Notes: generated by a model from the letters alone, not told the origin. A stretch of DNA of 64,000 nucleotides from Saccopteryx bilineata (GCF_036850765.1 NC_089495.1:208928347-208992346), one strand, 5' to 3'. Positions 19,610 to 32,099 are shown, numbered from the stretch's first letter. Numbers and translations are program-made.

Positions 19610-22600
19610 CCAGTGGGGACGGGAGCCTCTCACCCAGGACTTCTTCAGGGGACAGGGCAGGGTTGAGGAAGGAACTGGCCAAGGCCTGCGGTCACCCGAG
19701 CGTGGAGGTCGGTGTCAGGCCGTCCTGCTCTGGGGCCCCGCCTCCTCCCGTGGCCAGCCTCCGTCTCCTGACTCCGAGGAAGGGAACACAACCCATGAGA
19801 GTGTTACTGAGATCAGGTAGCAGAGAGCCCGGGTTGTATGTATAAGCAAGATATTTTATATGGTTTTATTTGACCTTCATCTTCAGTCCGGTGTGTGGCT
19901 TACACTCACAGCACCTCTCAAACCAGACAAACCACAACGCAGGTGTCCCGTGGTCAGCTGTGGCCATCGGCCGCCATATGGACACCACAGGTGTCCAGGG
20001 GGCCTTGGACCCCGCCTGTCTGCATGTCCTGTTAAGGGCCAGGCTCAGCTTGGGGCAGGGACGGCCGAGGCCTTAGGGGCGGGGCCTCATGAACATCAGC
20101 CTCACGGGGTTCACGGCATCCCGGCCCCCCCGAGCTCTGTCTTGGCTCTGATGTCCGTGTGGGGTGATGGAGCAGGTCCCAATGCCCTTGTCCCATGAGG
20201 CAAAAGTCAGCTGACGCAGTTGGAAACTTCCCATGCCATGGCGAACGTCTCTAAACATCCAGCGAACTTTCATGGGATTCTGTACAAACTGAACGGACCT
20301 CAGGACTAGCTGGAGTAGTCAGCAAATGACCTTGACGCCTTTAATTCAATCCAACGTGAAATTCAAGGACGTGAGAGTTTTATGGGCCTGGCTAGGAGCT
20401 TGCGAGATGGGAGGAAGTGGACAAGAGGACCCCTCTCCCTGCCCACTGATTCCGGCTAAGCTGGAATAGCTCCTTCCCAGGGACGGGGACTCAAGTAATA
20501 TCTCCGTGTGGGATGCGAAGCCCGAACAGCCACAGAATTTTCCAGAAGGGCGGGAGGCACACACTTCTCCTGAATAACCCCTCCGGGTCTCCGGCTCCCA
20601 CCTCGGAGGGCTCTCCCTGTTTGTGACGGCAAAACGCACAGACGTCACGATAATAACTTGCTAAGCTGCCCTGATTTCCTGCGGAACAGGGAGCCCGGGG
20701 AAGCCAGAGGTGAGTGCGTTGTGGGGTCAGCAGGGGGACGGCTGCTTCCCACGAGGGCTGGCTGGTGGTCAGCTGCAGATCAAACTTGTGAATGGGCAGA
20801 AGCAACCCGAGTTACAGAAGGTCACAAGCCAGTCTCCTCGGTCCTGCTCGCAGCACATGGGCTCCCCTCTCCTGGGACGTGGTCCCCGCATTCGGCCATG
20901 AGACCTGAGTCAGAACAGCCATGTGGGAACCACGTGACGCTTGTCGCCCACCTGCCCTGGGAAGCTGCCCGTCCTCTCTTCCCAGGTCCCTCTCTTCTTC
21001 AGCCGCTCCTCACAAATACCGCGTATACTAACTCTGTGTGCCTTCCGCGATCTCCTTGCTAGATTTAGAAGGTTTTTCAACAGAGGGTTTGGTCCTCCGT
21101 CTTTTGATCTCCCAGACGGGCCCGGCACGGAGCCTCACACAGATGACACATTCAGAAACGTCTGTCGGAAGGACTCACGGGCCCCCACCTTCGGAAGGAC
21201 TCACGGGCCCCCACCTGACTTCCTGCAGCTCCGGGCACCGACCGGCCGTGGCTCCGGCGTCGTCTCTCGGGAGCCGGGAGGAACTTTGTCTTCTCCTGGT
21301 TTTCCCGGGTCCTGTTCTGGCTTTGCCAGAACAAGCGGGAAGTCTCAGTGAACCGCCGGATCTGGGCAAGACGGTCTCTAGTTAAACCAAAGGAGTGAAT
21401 GATTCAAGTTAACCGAAGAGGAATCAGCAAACATTTTTCTGGCTGCTATGAAAACCCTCCTCTTGGAACACTTTTCTAAATATAGGCGTGCCCATCTGTC
21501 TCGGGAGCAGGAATATAATGAACATAGCTGAACTCCCCCCCGTTGGTTCAAGATCGTTACAGGACCGTCATTTCTCGTGACAGGCGGCTCTCCAGGGTGC
21601 TACCCCCACCACCACCCCACCACCACCCCACCAATGCCGTCGGCGTTCACCGCCTGCAAACTTCTCCCAGCGGATTGTGTGGCCGCCGGGCACTTCCCTT
21701 CCTAAATGTGAGTCCACGGTCACTCTCTCCTGTTTCAACCCGAAGATCTGGGAGAGCCTGGCATATAGGATGGGCCAGATCGGAGACCGAGAGAATTCTG
21801 TGAAATTGACTTTGTGCAAACCACAGGAGAAGTTGGCGGCTAGCGTGGACCCCAGCCTGACTCAACCTCCTTTGTTAGAGAAGAAAAGCCTATTTTGTTC
21901 ATGCAAGCAGGTGACCGTGTAATTTAGAGGAGCTGAGGGTCACTCTCCGGCCCCCCTGCCCCCAGGATGGGGGACGGGGTCAGTAATCAACCTCGATTAG
22001 TCAATCCAGTCCTCTCGACAGGCTTCCAGAAACAATCTGAATGTGACCGCATAAGTTGGGGTTCCAGCAGGAAGGTCACCCTGCTAAGGAGCCCCCAGAG
22101 AAGGATTTCTGTCTCTTAGAAAGGAGGCACAGACTGTGCACCCTTCCTGCCCAGGAGTGACGCCATCTAAAGATGAGATACTCGGGGCTGTGGCAGCCAC
22201 TTTGTGACCATGAGGCAAGGCAAGTCTGGATGAAAGCGGACAGGACAGCAGAGCAGGAAGCTGAAAGAATATCGTCCTCAAGTTCGTCACTGACCACTGA
22301 CCAGCCGTCCCGGAAACACCAGATGTTCTACTTTGGGTTCAAGTTATTAAGTTGGGGTTTCTCGGGCTGGGAGCCGAAAGGTTGTCCCATAAAAGCTCTT
22401 CCCCCTTTCCCGTCTTCAAGTGGACGGCAGTGGGAACACAAGCTGGTGAGTGACAGGTTCCAAACGTCCTGGGTCATCATAACTGTAGCGTGTTCTTCTC
22501 ATCCAGGCGGATTTTGCAGCCGTGAGCTCTCCCACACGGCGTGGGCGGCTGCCTGGACCCACATCTGTCTTAGCCGGTTTCCTCTTCCCCAGAACCTCCG

Positions 22601-23930
22601 TGTGGAGCCGCACGCCCACACACATCACGTGTGTGCCTCGACCTCCGCTTTTGCCCTAAGGGGTGGGGGGGGGACTGTTTGCGACTGTGAACGTGTGACC
22701 AGTCTCAGAGCCCACAGGACAACCCGCAGGAGGGGGTACAGCCCATGCGCCAAGTGTGGACGTCTGTGCTGGTCACCTGGCACCCACGGAAGGGGTTGGC
22801 AGTCCAGCCAACCATACAAAAACACTTTCCTTTCTGTCCAACCACTTTTGTTTTTTGGTTTTGTTTTTTTTTTTTAATTTACCTACAGGAGGTTTTTATT
22901 TTTGTCCCTTCTAACAGGTGTTGTTCCCAGGATGCCATTATGGCTCTGATTTGCACTTCCCTGCCAGCTAGTGGCACCCAGCCCCGGGTCACACGCGCCG
23001 GTGCCTTCCACGGGACTCTGCTAAGCTGTGCACTCAGGTGGCCCACAGACACCTTGCTCTTCCGTCATCCTGGAAGGCCCTTCCTCACCTTACCTGGTGC
23101 GAAGGTCCCCAGCAGAGGTCAGAATTCTCTGTTCTCTTGGGAGTCGAGGCTTCAGGTTCGACCGAATTCACAGACAGGGTTCCTCTACCCTGTGTTGTCT
23201 GTCCACTCCAGGGTCCAGTGCTGGTGAGGGGGCGTGCAGACCGCCCTGGGGGAGCCCGTCCGGGGAAAGGCTCTGTGGAGATGGCTGTCCGTCAGGGCGA
23301 TGCTGAAAGGAGAAGGCCCCGGAGAAAAGACCCACGGAGGAGAGAGGTTGCAGGCCAGACGGTCAAAAGCAAACGTCCCCAAATTGCGGGTACAGGTGAT
23401 CGTGCTGAGGATGCGCCCGCCGCTGGTCATGGAGTTCTGGGCTGAGGTTGTCATGGCGATGGGGGACCGTGTGAGAAGGTTGCCGTGGGGGACATTGGTT
23501 GTGCTGTTGTATTGTTGGGGTTTTTTTTGTTGTTCCTCTTCACCCGCCTAAGCTCTCACCAAATTGCTTTGGCTGGAGGAGAGCTTATTCCTTGCGTGAT
23601 GGAGAAAAATGCAATTTAAAAAATAATAATAAAACTAATTACAGCTATTTATTCATTTTGGGGAAAGTGGGTGAATTCATCTCCGCTATAGATTTTTTTT
23701 TTTTAATTTAGGAAAAATTATAAATGGACCTTTTAGCCGTGAAAGGAAAGGACCCAGAATGGTGTCAGGGGGAGAGGCCAAGACAAATGGCAATGAAATT
23801 GCTCCTCCTGAAACGTTGTCGAAATGCAGGGGCCACTGGCCGCCCACAGGGTGGGGGCAGGGCGCACTGGGGTGGCAACACCGCCCAGGAAATGGGAGGG
23901 ACAACATTGCATAGTCCGCTGACCACACTG
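19610..23930. other. Unassigned sequence, no gene seen
   Basis: Long unassigned stretch. Landmarks: a 26-bp two-copy duplication at about 21165-21215 (GGAAGGACTCACGGGCCCCC); a CCACCA-type microsatellite at about 21605-21633; T-rich tract at about 22848-22876 and AT-rich sequence at 23605-23720. Several frames exceed 100 codons, but none carries a recognisable domain. Confidence 0.4.
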
Positions 23931-23935
23931 CCCGC

Positions 23936-24650
23936 AACACACACACATGCACACACACACTCACACATGCACACACACACTCACACATGCACACATATGC
24001 TCACACATGTATATGCATGCACACATGCTCACACACACTCACAAATACATATGCATGCACACACACATTCACATACAGTCACACATGCACACATATACTC
24101 ACACATGTATATGCATGCACACACTCACATACACTCACACATACATATGCATGCACACACACATTCACATACAGTCACACATATACTTACACATGTATAT
24201 GCATGCACACACTCACTCACACATGCACACATATACTCACACATGTATATGCATGCACACACATTCACATACACTCACACATGCACACATATACTCACAC
24301 ATGTATATGCATGCACACACATTCACATACACTCACACATGCACACATATACTCACACATGTATATGCATGCACACACATTCATATACACTCACGCATGC
24401 ACACATATACTCACACATGTATATGCATGCACACACATTCACATACACTCACACATGCACACACATATGCATGCATGCACACGCTCACATACACTCACAT
24501 GCACACACATATACACATACTTGCTGTGTCTGCACATATGTGCACTTGCACATGTGCACACTTACAGACTCGTGTGTGCACGCACAGGCGCACACTTGTA
24601 CACATACACACACATTCACATGCGCACACACACACATGCTCACAGGGCTA
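23936..24650. repeat. CA-rich minisatellite, 58-bp core period
   Basis: A CA-rich block in which TGTATATGCATGC recurs at 24008, 24104, 24194, 24244, 24302, 24360 and 24418. The last four are exactly 58 bp apart, so the centre is a regular 58-bp array; the flanks are irregular. Alternating purine/pyrimidine sequence is Z-DNA-prone. Frames of 245-350 codons, rich in His and Thr, cross it in all three forward frames and are not genes. Confidence 0.96.
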
Positions 24651-24654
24651 CGCC

Positions 24655-25510
24655 CCAAGGCCATGCTCCCACCGGGACGAGGCGTCACCCCCGTGGTGCC
24701 CACAGTCCCACAGACCCCGCGTGATTCGCGGCGTGTACCAGCCCAGGTTCTATGCGCGTTGCCGGAGGAAACTTAACTGATGAGAGAGTCATCCGACCCG
24801 ACTTCGGGTGGTGCGGGGTGAGCTTTAAAGGCCGATCAGAAAGGGAAGGTAGCATTTCTTTGAAACGAAATGCACTCTTGTGAGCCCTTTGTAACAGTCC
24901 CCCAAGAAATAATCTCCCTAATTTTTCCAACTGAGACTTCGGGAATAAATCTCAGTTTAGGCGGCCAGGCCGTTCTCAGCAAACAGGATGTAGAAAGAGC
25001 ACACATTTCTAACCTCTGAGGACAAGAACGCGGTTTGAAACCTCCCAGGAGGGCAGGCCGAGTCTCAGCGCCTTGCAGTTCGCGGAGTTGACTCGGTGAG
25101 GGGGCTGGGGCCCCCGAGCACTGGTGGCTCCCAACCCGCCGTCTGATGGTGCCTGTGGTTGAGGTCAACCTGCAGGGACCCCGTGCCCCCGGCTCTCCTG
25201 GGTGACAGTGAGTAGCAGACGTCCCTCCTCACGTCAGGCTGATGGCAGCCCAGTAGTCTATGTGCAGCGGCCGAGGCGTGAGCCCCGAGGAGGAGGGCGG
25301 AGGGGTTCCCCGCTTGGGGTCCTTGTGGGCACAGGTCGCTCCGCGGTGAAAGGGACTTTATCCGGGCTCCCTGCACCCACCCCCGGAGCCACGCAACGAG
25401 CGGTCTCAGAGATTGGACACTCACAGGACACAGGGAGGCCCTTCTGGTCAGGCCAGGTCTCCCGACACCCAGTACTGTGCGGGGCAGGGGTGGGGGCTCT
25501 CAGAAGCCCA
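24655..25510. other. Unassigned sequence, no gene seen
   Basis: No exon or repeat recognised. Confidence 0.4.
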
Positions 25511-25513
25511 GCA

Positions 25514-25797
25514 CGCCTGCCATGGCTCACGCGTGTACGGGGAGGGTGGCCCAGCACCCCGTCTGCCGTGGGTCACGTGTGTACGGGGAGGGCGGCCCAG
25601 CACCCCGTCTGCCGTGGGTCACGCGTGTACGGGGAGGGCGGCCCAGCACCCCGTCTGCCGTGGGTCACGCGTGTACGGGGAGGGCGGCCCAGCACCCCAT
25701 CTGCCGTGGGTCACGCGTGTACGGGGAGGGCGGCCCGGCACCCCGTCTGCCATGGCTCACGCGTGTACGGGGAGGGTGGCCCAGCACGTGGATGCAC
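25514..25797. repeat. Minisatellite, 6 copies of a 46-bp unit
   Basis: GTGTACGGGGAGGG recurs at 25533, 25579, 25625, 25671, 25717 and 25763, exactly every 46 bp. The outer copies carry CATGGCTCACGCG and GGGTGGCC. The inner copies carry CGTGGGTCACGCG and GGGCGGCC, so the two ends resemble each other more than the middle. A 46-bp period shifts frame each copy, which is why repeated peptides appear in more than one frame. Confidence 0.97.
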
Positions 25798-25799
25798 TG

Positions 25800-27745
25800 A
25801 GCCAGGGAGTCTCGGGCCAGTCCGGCTCTGACACCAGTCCCCCGGGACCTCCGCCCGGAAGCCGTGGCCGAAGCGTCAGGGTCCTCGCTCCGTCGTCACG
25901 CGTGAAGACGGTGACCCTCGTGGCCCGGGGGGTGGGGGTGGGGCAGCTTCCGAGTCTCTGCTGAGCTCTGAGCTGGGTAGTCAGGTGTCTCAGGAACCCT
26001 CTGGCTGCTGCTGAAAAGAGACCGAAAACCAGCTGCAAGTCAGACAAGAGAAACAATGCCTGGTGGCTCACAGCGCAGCAGAAGTCTCCGGAAGCGGGAG
26101 GATCTCAGGCTCAGATGCGTCCCCAGGCCTGGCTGCCTCCACCCCCACCTCCACGGCTTCCCCCACCCGGCGGCCTGGCCATGCCAAGCTCACCTGTCCC
26201 GGGTAAAACACACCTAAGAAAACAAAACACAGAAGTATGCAGCTCCCTTTCCATGATCCAAGGACAAGCCTAACGGTGTCTCCCTGGCCCAGACGAGGTC
26301 ACCTGGTCCCCTCCACGGATGGCCAGGTCCGGGGGATGTTCTGATCACCTGGCCCAAGCCACCTGTCATTCCTGGAGAGGGTGTGGCGTCAGGCACCTCA
26401 GGAAGTCTGTTTCTGAAAGAGAGGAAGGGGTGGAGGGAGGAAAAGCCCCACACCCTCCCCCCACCTCTAGATGAGGTCGGCTCCCAGTGGCCTGGTGCAC
26501 AGCTTGGGGGTGGGGGGCAGGTGGGGACGAAATAGCAGTAGCAAGGGTGTCAGGTGTCCCTGCCATCTTCTCCGGTGGAGGAAGCTGGGGCTGGGGGGTG
26601 CGGAGGATCCATTCCAGGCCCAGAAACCACCCTGGCCATTTCAGGGTCAAGCCTTGATGCAGGAAGGCACTGCCTCCCTGTCTGCACCCAACACTCCTTC
26701 CCACGGAGCGCTGGGCCCAAGGACGCACACGCCCTGGATCTCGGCCTCCGGCTGCTGTCCCAGGCGCGTAGGAAGGGGGCGTTTCCAGAGGGTGGCCGCT
26801 CTGTGAATATTAACAATGAGGCGCGTGTCTGCACGGGATAGAGTATGGTCCAGCCAGACCAGCTTCCCAGCACCCTCCCTGTGGTCTGACGCGGCTTGCC
26901 CACCCCCGAGGAGGAGGAGGAGGCTGTCTGAGGTACATTGACCCGCTGCCCACAGCCACCGGCCGTAGGCATTCCGAGATGCCGGCCTTCTGTCCCCTCT
27001 CTGGTCTGTATCGGGAAGCCTCAGAGGGCCGACGCTGAACCGCTCGTGTTGATAAGCTGGTGAGCCAAAAAACGACCGTGAGGGTGTGACTGATCGTCAC
27101 ATAGTAACGAAGATTATCAGGGAGGGAGAATGTGAGGGCTCCGTTGCCTCCTCACAGAGCTCCGCTCAACACCCTGTCTTCCCGTCCCTGATGTTTCTTC
27201 TTCTTCTGCGCCCTTTTCTTTTGGTCTTCAATTAATTACAGGCAATTAGCCGTGTTCCTGAGGAAACCTCCTCTCGGGGCTGGGGGGGCGGGGGGGCTGT
27301 TTCAGTGCAGAACCGTCACAGGCTAGGTCTGCAAGTGGCACTTCCGCTGGTGGGTTCACCGGGGCGGACCAGGACCAGGAGCAGCCCGGTGCTGGCCGAG
27401 GAATTCAGGCTCCTGACCCAACGAGGCACTCTCTAGAGCCCAGTTTCTGGACATGTCCTTGGTGTCGCTGGGCAGGACCAGGGGTGGTTGGTCCCCGCTG
27501 TTTTGTCAGAGAAAGAAAGGCAGATGACACGTCCTGCATGCATGTTCTTCTCTGTCCCTGGGGTGGCGTTTCCTGGGCCCTGGAGGAAGGACAAGAGTCA
27601 GACTCACAACTGCGGAGCGGGCAGAGGACAAGAGGGATCCCCACGTTGTTTCTGCCTCCCGTGTGCCCCATGCTCCAGGTCCTGTATTCCAGGAGGGCCC
27701 CTCGGAGACATAATAAGGGAACTCCACTGTGACCTCATGTGGGAT
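25800..27745. other. Unassigned sequence, no gene seen
   Basis: No exon or repeat family recognised. A GGA-type codon-like tract (GAGGAGGAGGAGG) lies at about 26909-26921. An AT-rich CTTCAATTAATTACAGGCAAT segment is at about 27225. Confidence 0.4.
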
Positions 27746-27747
27746 TC

Positions 27748-27850
27748 GCTCTTTCTGTCAGCAAGCACTTAGTAGGCACCTGCTGTCCGCACGGGGCTAC
27801 AGCAGGAGCTATGGGGACTGGGGACAGGGCAGGGGCCTGGGGGGCCTGTT
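27748..27850 (+). mobile_element. LINE-2 3' fragment
   Basis: CTTTCTGTCAGCAAGCACTT, then AGTAGGCACCTGCTGTCCGC, then GGGGCTACAGCAGGAGCTAT, then GGGACAGGGCAGG follow the LINE-2 3' end order. Confidence 0.65.
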
Positions 27851-27879
27851 CGCCCGATGGAGCAGTGGTTACGGGAACA

Positions 27880-28030
27880 GGTGCCGGGATGAGACTCAGC
27901 ATCTGTGCACAGGGACGGGTCCTCCGTTTCCTCATCTATGACACGGGGAGAGGGTGGCCGTGCGGATTTCATCTGGTCCCCTCGCCCAGGAGAAACCCGA
28001 CATAGCTCAACAGGTGCTGGCGTCTGGCAT
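27880..28030 (-). mobile_element. MIR fragment, reverse orientation
   Basis: A GTGCCGGGATGAGACTC segment, then TCCGTTTCCTCATCTATGAC, then ACGGGGAGAGGGTGG, and later CAACAGGTGCTGGC, match the complement of MIR. Confidence 0.7.
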
Positions 28031-28034
28031 TAAT

Positions 28035-29855
28035 CAGGGAGGAGAAGGCCATGCAGACGGTCACAGCACGGGGTAGGGTGCCCTCGAGCTGACAGAGGGG
28101 CTCTGCTAACATAGATCTCAGGTCACCGGCAGCAACCGCGTCGCCGAGGAGCTGGTCGTTGACGTCCCTCTCACGAGTGGGGAGGAGACAGTTGTGGGTG
28201 TCGAGCCTCTGGATCTGGGGGAGTTTCATGACCCGGCATTGCTGTAGCAGCTGCTGACTGACACAGGCGAGTCTCTGTGTGGATGGTTAACACACGTGAA
28301 ATACTCCCCAAGGGGGAACACTGATGGGCACCCTCCGGTCCCCCTGGAAACCAGCACTCGGGGCAGCTCTTCCTAATTTAAACAAATTCGAATTGGAGAT
28401 GAGACCGTCTTTCCTGTGAGGTCCTCTGCAGGGCACGCAGGACCAGCGTGTCCACGAACGCGTTTACTTCTCAGCTCCGTGAAATTCCGAAAGGTGTTTC
28501 CGTATCCCTAACGCTTAACTCACTCGTGGGCATTGCGGTCGACGAAAAACACTCAGCTCACACCCGAGTCCGTTGACGACCGCGGTCCTCCTGCCGAAGC
28601 GGGTCGGTCCCCACGGAAAACTTCCTTCCTGAATGCAGCGCTAATGTGCGGATTAACTTTGCTTACGGGGACAGCTAATCTGCTTTCTCCTTGTAATAAA
28701 ACAATTAAATTATTTTTCTCCCCCCCCCAACCCCCAGGGGTGCTTTTTTCTCCCAGGTAACCCTCTTATTAAAAGCCACTTAGTGTCGCTCTGCCCTGTT
28801 GTCTGCGACGGATGTTCCAGCTTTTGCGTTTTCTCCACTTACCTGTCATGTTCCTCATTAAATTTCCCTTTTTTGTGTGTGTTCTTTTGTTATGATGTCT
28901 TTTCTTGCCGCTCCCCACAACCCCCCCTCCCCTGGCCCCAGCCCAGGCTTTGAACCTGAAAACCTGCGAACTGTGTTATTCGGCGTGAAATGGCAGGCGG
29001 CGTCACCTCCTCCCCCGCCCGGCCTGTGACACCCAAGGTTCCGTCCCAATTCTCCAGAGTGACTGTTGATGAACAAGGCCTTCCTCCCCAGCTGCTCCCG
29101 TCTCCCGGCCTGTTCTCCCCGTGAAGTGATAATCCTCTTGATAACGGCATCGTCACCATGGCAACCGGAGGCCAAGTCACCCAGGGGATCATGACTTCAA
29201 GGGCCCGCCCTGCATCCCTCACCTGCAGCTGCGTGCCGGCTTCCCGCGCCGAGAACGGGGGCCCGGGGGAGACCCCGCCGTGCCGGCCGTACCGGACGCG
29301 TCCCACGAGCCCAGCACACGGACCACAACGAGGGCGCTTCAGGGCGTCTCCGCTGTGTTTGGTCGTGTTACCCTGCCTGCCCCCTGTCCCTCGTGATGAG
29401 AGGGGAGCCTCGCTTCGGTGACCGACAGGCAGGAGCCGGGTCCGGGAGCCACCAGCACCCTCTCCTAGCTCTGGGCACCTCGTGGCGGGGGTGCAGGGGC
29501 TGGGAAGGACCCGCAGACAAACTGCGCCACTTCCGGGGTGAGGCGAGGGCAGCGTGGCCGGTCCAGGCTCTGTGGACGATGGGGCAGGGACGATGGTCTG
29601 CACCCGGAGCCCCGACTCCGGCGCTCGACCCACCGGGTGTCAGCTCTGGCGTTTGACCTTTGATGAGTTACGACACTGGGCAGCACCTCTCAGCGTCGGC
29701 CCCGACAGAGGAAAGATGGCGTGGTCGTGTTTCTGATTCCGGATTGAGCTGCTCAGCCGGCCCCGGGGGCCAGCAAAGGCAGCGTGCGCGTCGAGAAGGT
29801 GGGGTGGTCCGTCAAGGCCACAGACACCCTCTGTGTCCTCGCGGGCACTGTTGTC
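28035..29855. other. Unassigned sequence with a CpG-rich patch
   Basis: About 29220-29350 is CpG-dense. The stretch 28370-28880 is less GC-rich and could hold conserved non-coding DNA. A 247-codon minus-strand frame (28890-29633) has no domain I recognise and is overlapped by frames on the other strand. Confidence 0.4.
29152..29165 (+). promoter_or_regulatory. RFX X-box motif
   Basis: GTCACCATGGCAAC fits the RFX consensus GTNRCC-AT-GGYAAC in every defined position. It lies about 60 bp before a CpG-rich patch. Motif seen; function inferred. Confidence 0.4.
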
Positions 29856-29859
29856 AGGG

Positions 29860-29990
29860 TCTTGCGGGCACTGCCGGCCATTTCTCAGATGTTGAAACTG
29901 AGGCTTAAGGCGTTTCCACGAAGCACCAGATCACACAGCCAGGAGCAGAAAGAAGGTCATGGCTGAGACGCAGATGTCCCAACTCCAGCA
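29860..29990 (+). mobile_element. MIR fragment
   Basis: GCCATTTCTCAGATGTTGAA, then ACTGAGGCTTAAGGCG, then GATCACACAGCCAGGAGCAG follow the second half of the MIR core. Confidence 0.7.
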
Positions 29991-30027
29991 CCTTGGACAG
30001 CACCCTGGACAGCACCCTGGACAGCAC
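29986..30027. repeat. Short 12-bp tandem repeat
   Basis: CAGCACCCTGGA-type units start at 29986, 29998, 30010 and (partial) 30022. Confidence 0.9.
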
Positions 30028-30029
30028 AC

Positions 30030-31060
30030 CAGCTGACCCCAAAGGGCCTAAGCGTCCTGCCAGGCACATGGGGTGACAGAAAGGGGCAACAGGGTGAGTG
30101 GGGCGCGTTGAGAGTCCCCATCGCGCCGTGCCCTGGTTACGCCCCGTGTCTCTTCCCTGTTCCCCGGGTCCGCGGCGCCCGCCGGTGTGGGAAACTCGGC
30201 ATAACCACCGCCCGCAGTGACGGTGGGGGACTGACCCTCGGGGATCCGCGCGGCATTCAAAGGCTGTAACTGGGTCGGCTTCAGAACAGCAGTCCCCACA
30301 GCCCGCACACGTGCAAAATCAAAACAAAACTAATCATCCCCATCAGCGTTTCACGGCACATTTATAACTTTTCATTTAAATGTTTAATATCATGAAACCG
30401 GCCCGGCACCCGGAGCGAACTGGTGATTTCATCGGGAGAAATTGCCCTCTGAAGTGCGAGTGAACAGTTTCGGGGCGTCCCCAGTGAGAGATAAGGATGA
30501 GAGGGGCGGGTCCCCAGGCGGCCAGACAGGTCGAGGCCTCTCCCAGACGGGTCCCCATCAAGTGCCCTGAGCTGGGACTGGTGTATGAGCCAAAGCAAGA
30601 ACACGCCGTCCCCAACACGACGCCCAGGTGACTGAGGCCGAGGCAGCGCGTGGTCACGTCCTGGACCAAGGGGCCTGAGACCTCCATGGACACCGCTCGT
30701 CCGACCCGACCTGCGCCCAGGCCGTGTGGCTGCAGTGGGGCGTGTCTCCCCTAGCCTGTGCACTTGTCCCCTGCTCTGTGAACTCATTAGCATGCGACCA
30801 TTGAAAATGGCTCCAACAGCAGTTTCCTGTGTGGGGGCCCGAACAGGGGGCAGGGCTGTCTTCCGCCGGAAATCTCTCTCTGGAGGTAGGATGGAGGGAT
30901 GGCTGGGTGCTGGGACCCCCCGCCTCCCGGTCCACCTTCCGCCCTGACCAGCTGTAGGACCGTTTGGCCACTGAAAATCTGTGGGTTGCCTTAGCCACGG
31001 GCCCCACTTCCTTTTCTGGGAAGAGAAGGCATTGGGAGGGCGAAATGAAAACAACCCCCC
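30030..31060. other. Unassigned sequence, no gene seen
   Basis: A 236-codon minus-strand frame spans 30362-31072. It has no domain I recognise, and its stop-free length is not unusual for this GC content. No repeat family recognised. Confidence 0.4.
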
Positions 31061-31114
31061 CTTGTTGAGCATTTAGGGTGTTGTGGGCAATGTGCCGAGT
31101 GCTCAAGTCTTTTT

Positions 31115-31126
31115 AAAACCTTTAAC
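31115..31126. repeat. Target-site duplication of the 31-kb SINE, left copy
   Basis: AAAACCTTTAAC occurs here and at 31504-31515, on both sides of the SINE. An AAAA-rich cut site is typical of LINE-1 endonuclease. Confidence 0.93.
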
Positions 31127-31503
31127 AGGGCCCTTGCTGGTTGGCTCAGTGGTAGAGCGTAGGCCTGGCGTGCAGGAGTCCCGGGTTCAATTCCCAGCCA
31201 GGGCACACAGGAGAAGCACCCATCTGCTTCTCCACCCCTCCCCCTCTTCTTCCTCTCTGTCTCTCTCTTCCCCTCCCGCAGCCAAGGCTCCACTGGAGCA
31301 AAGTTGGCCCGGGCGCTGGGGATGGCTCTGTGGCCTCTGCCTCAGGCGCTAGAATGGCTCTGGTTGCGACAGAGCGACACCCCAGATGAGTAGAACATCA
31401 CCCCCTGGTGGGCATGCCGGGTGGATCCCAGTCGGGCATATGCGGGAGTCTGTCTGACTGCCTCCCCATTTCCAACTTCAGAAAAATACAAAAAAAAACA
31501 AAA
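31127..31503 (+). mobile_element. tRNA-derived SINE (same family as 2238), plus strand
   Basis: A-box-like TGGCTCAGTGGT and B-box-like GGTTCAATTCC at 31184-31194 (one change from consensus). The same body as the 2238 copy follows, with CTTCTCCACCCCTCCCCCTC, AAGGCTCCACTGGAGC and a CACCCCCTGGTGG segment (31399-31411). An A-rich tail with C interruptions lies at about 31488-31507. A 12-bp duplication flanks it. More CpG decay than the 2238 copy suggests it is somewhat older. Confidence 0.95.
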
Positions 31504-31515
31504 AAAACCTTTAAC
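31504..31515. repeat. Target-site duplication of the 31-kb SINE, right copy
   Basis: AAAACCTTTAAC, identical to 31115-31126. Confidence 0.93.
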
Positions 31516-31644
31516 GGGAAGGAGCCACTATCAACTCCTCACCACACTGGACGGTAAAGACGACTGTCACCCCATTTATCCGATCTGAATGTTGAGGTCG
31601 GAGATGAGCTATGGGATGGACAAGCAGGGACCCCATCTCTGGCA

Positions 31645-32095
31645 GATGAGTGGTCCCCTCCGCCTCCTGCTGTTGACGACTGTTTTTTTACGGTCTGTTC
31701 GCTATGGACGGCTGGTCTTCAGCGGCACCCGCGGAAGGTAGCGTCTGAGCCACCTCCCCGCCCACACACGCCTGCCTGCCCGCCCATCACCAGACGCACC
31801 CGTGGGACTGTCACCTGCTTCATTCCACCCTGTGTCTCCCGTGTCTGGTGGCGTGTTTTCCTACTTCCTCTTCCCCAGGGGACGAGGTGAACCGGCGCTT
31901 AGCCCCCATGTGCCCCTCCCCTGCGCGCCTCCCGCGAAGGCTGATTGGCTGAAAACCACACGTTCTAGACTCCTCTGTGGGCAAGCCGGTGCTTCGGCAG
32001 CCCCCAGCCATGCCTGATGTTGACCGCTAGCCAGGAGCCTTACCAGGAACTGAGGCCTGGGTCCGGGACCCCTGGGAGAATGAGCTGAGTGACCA
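31645..32095. other. Unassigned sequence, no gene seen
   Basis: No exon or repeat recognised. Confidence 0.4.
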
Positions 32096-32099
32096 CCAG

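Larger units (their letters stand above)
31065..31640 (+). mobile_element. MIR fragment interrupted by a SINE
   Basis: GAGCATTTAGGGTGTTGTGG and GTGCCGAGTGCTCAAG (31065-31126) match the MIR 5' core. GCCACTATCAACTCCTCACC, CACCCCATTTATCCG and a GAGGTCGGAGATGAG segment (31516-31640) continue it. The SINE at 31127-31503 lies in between, so the MIR is older. This places the two insertions in time. Confidence 0.65.

Noticed and set aside
23724..24776. His/Thr-rich protein of up to 350 residues
   Set aside because: It is the translation of a CA-rich array, open in all three forward frames.
28890..29633. 247-codon minus-strand frame near a CpG patch as a gene
   Set aside because: No domain and no exon structure that I can support; frames on the other strand overlap it.
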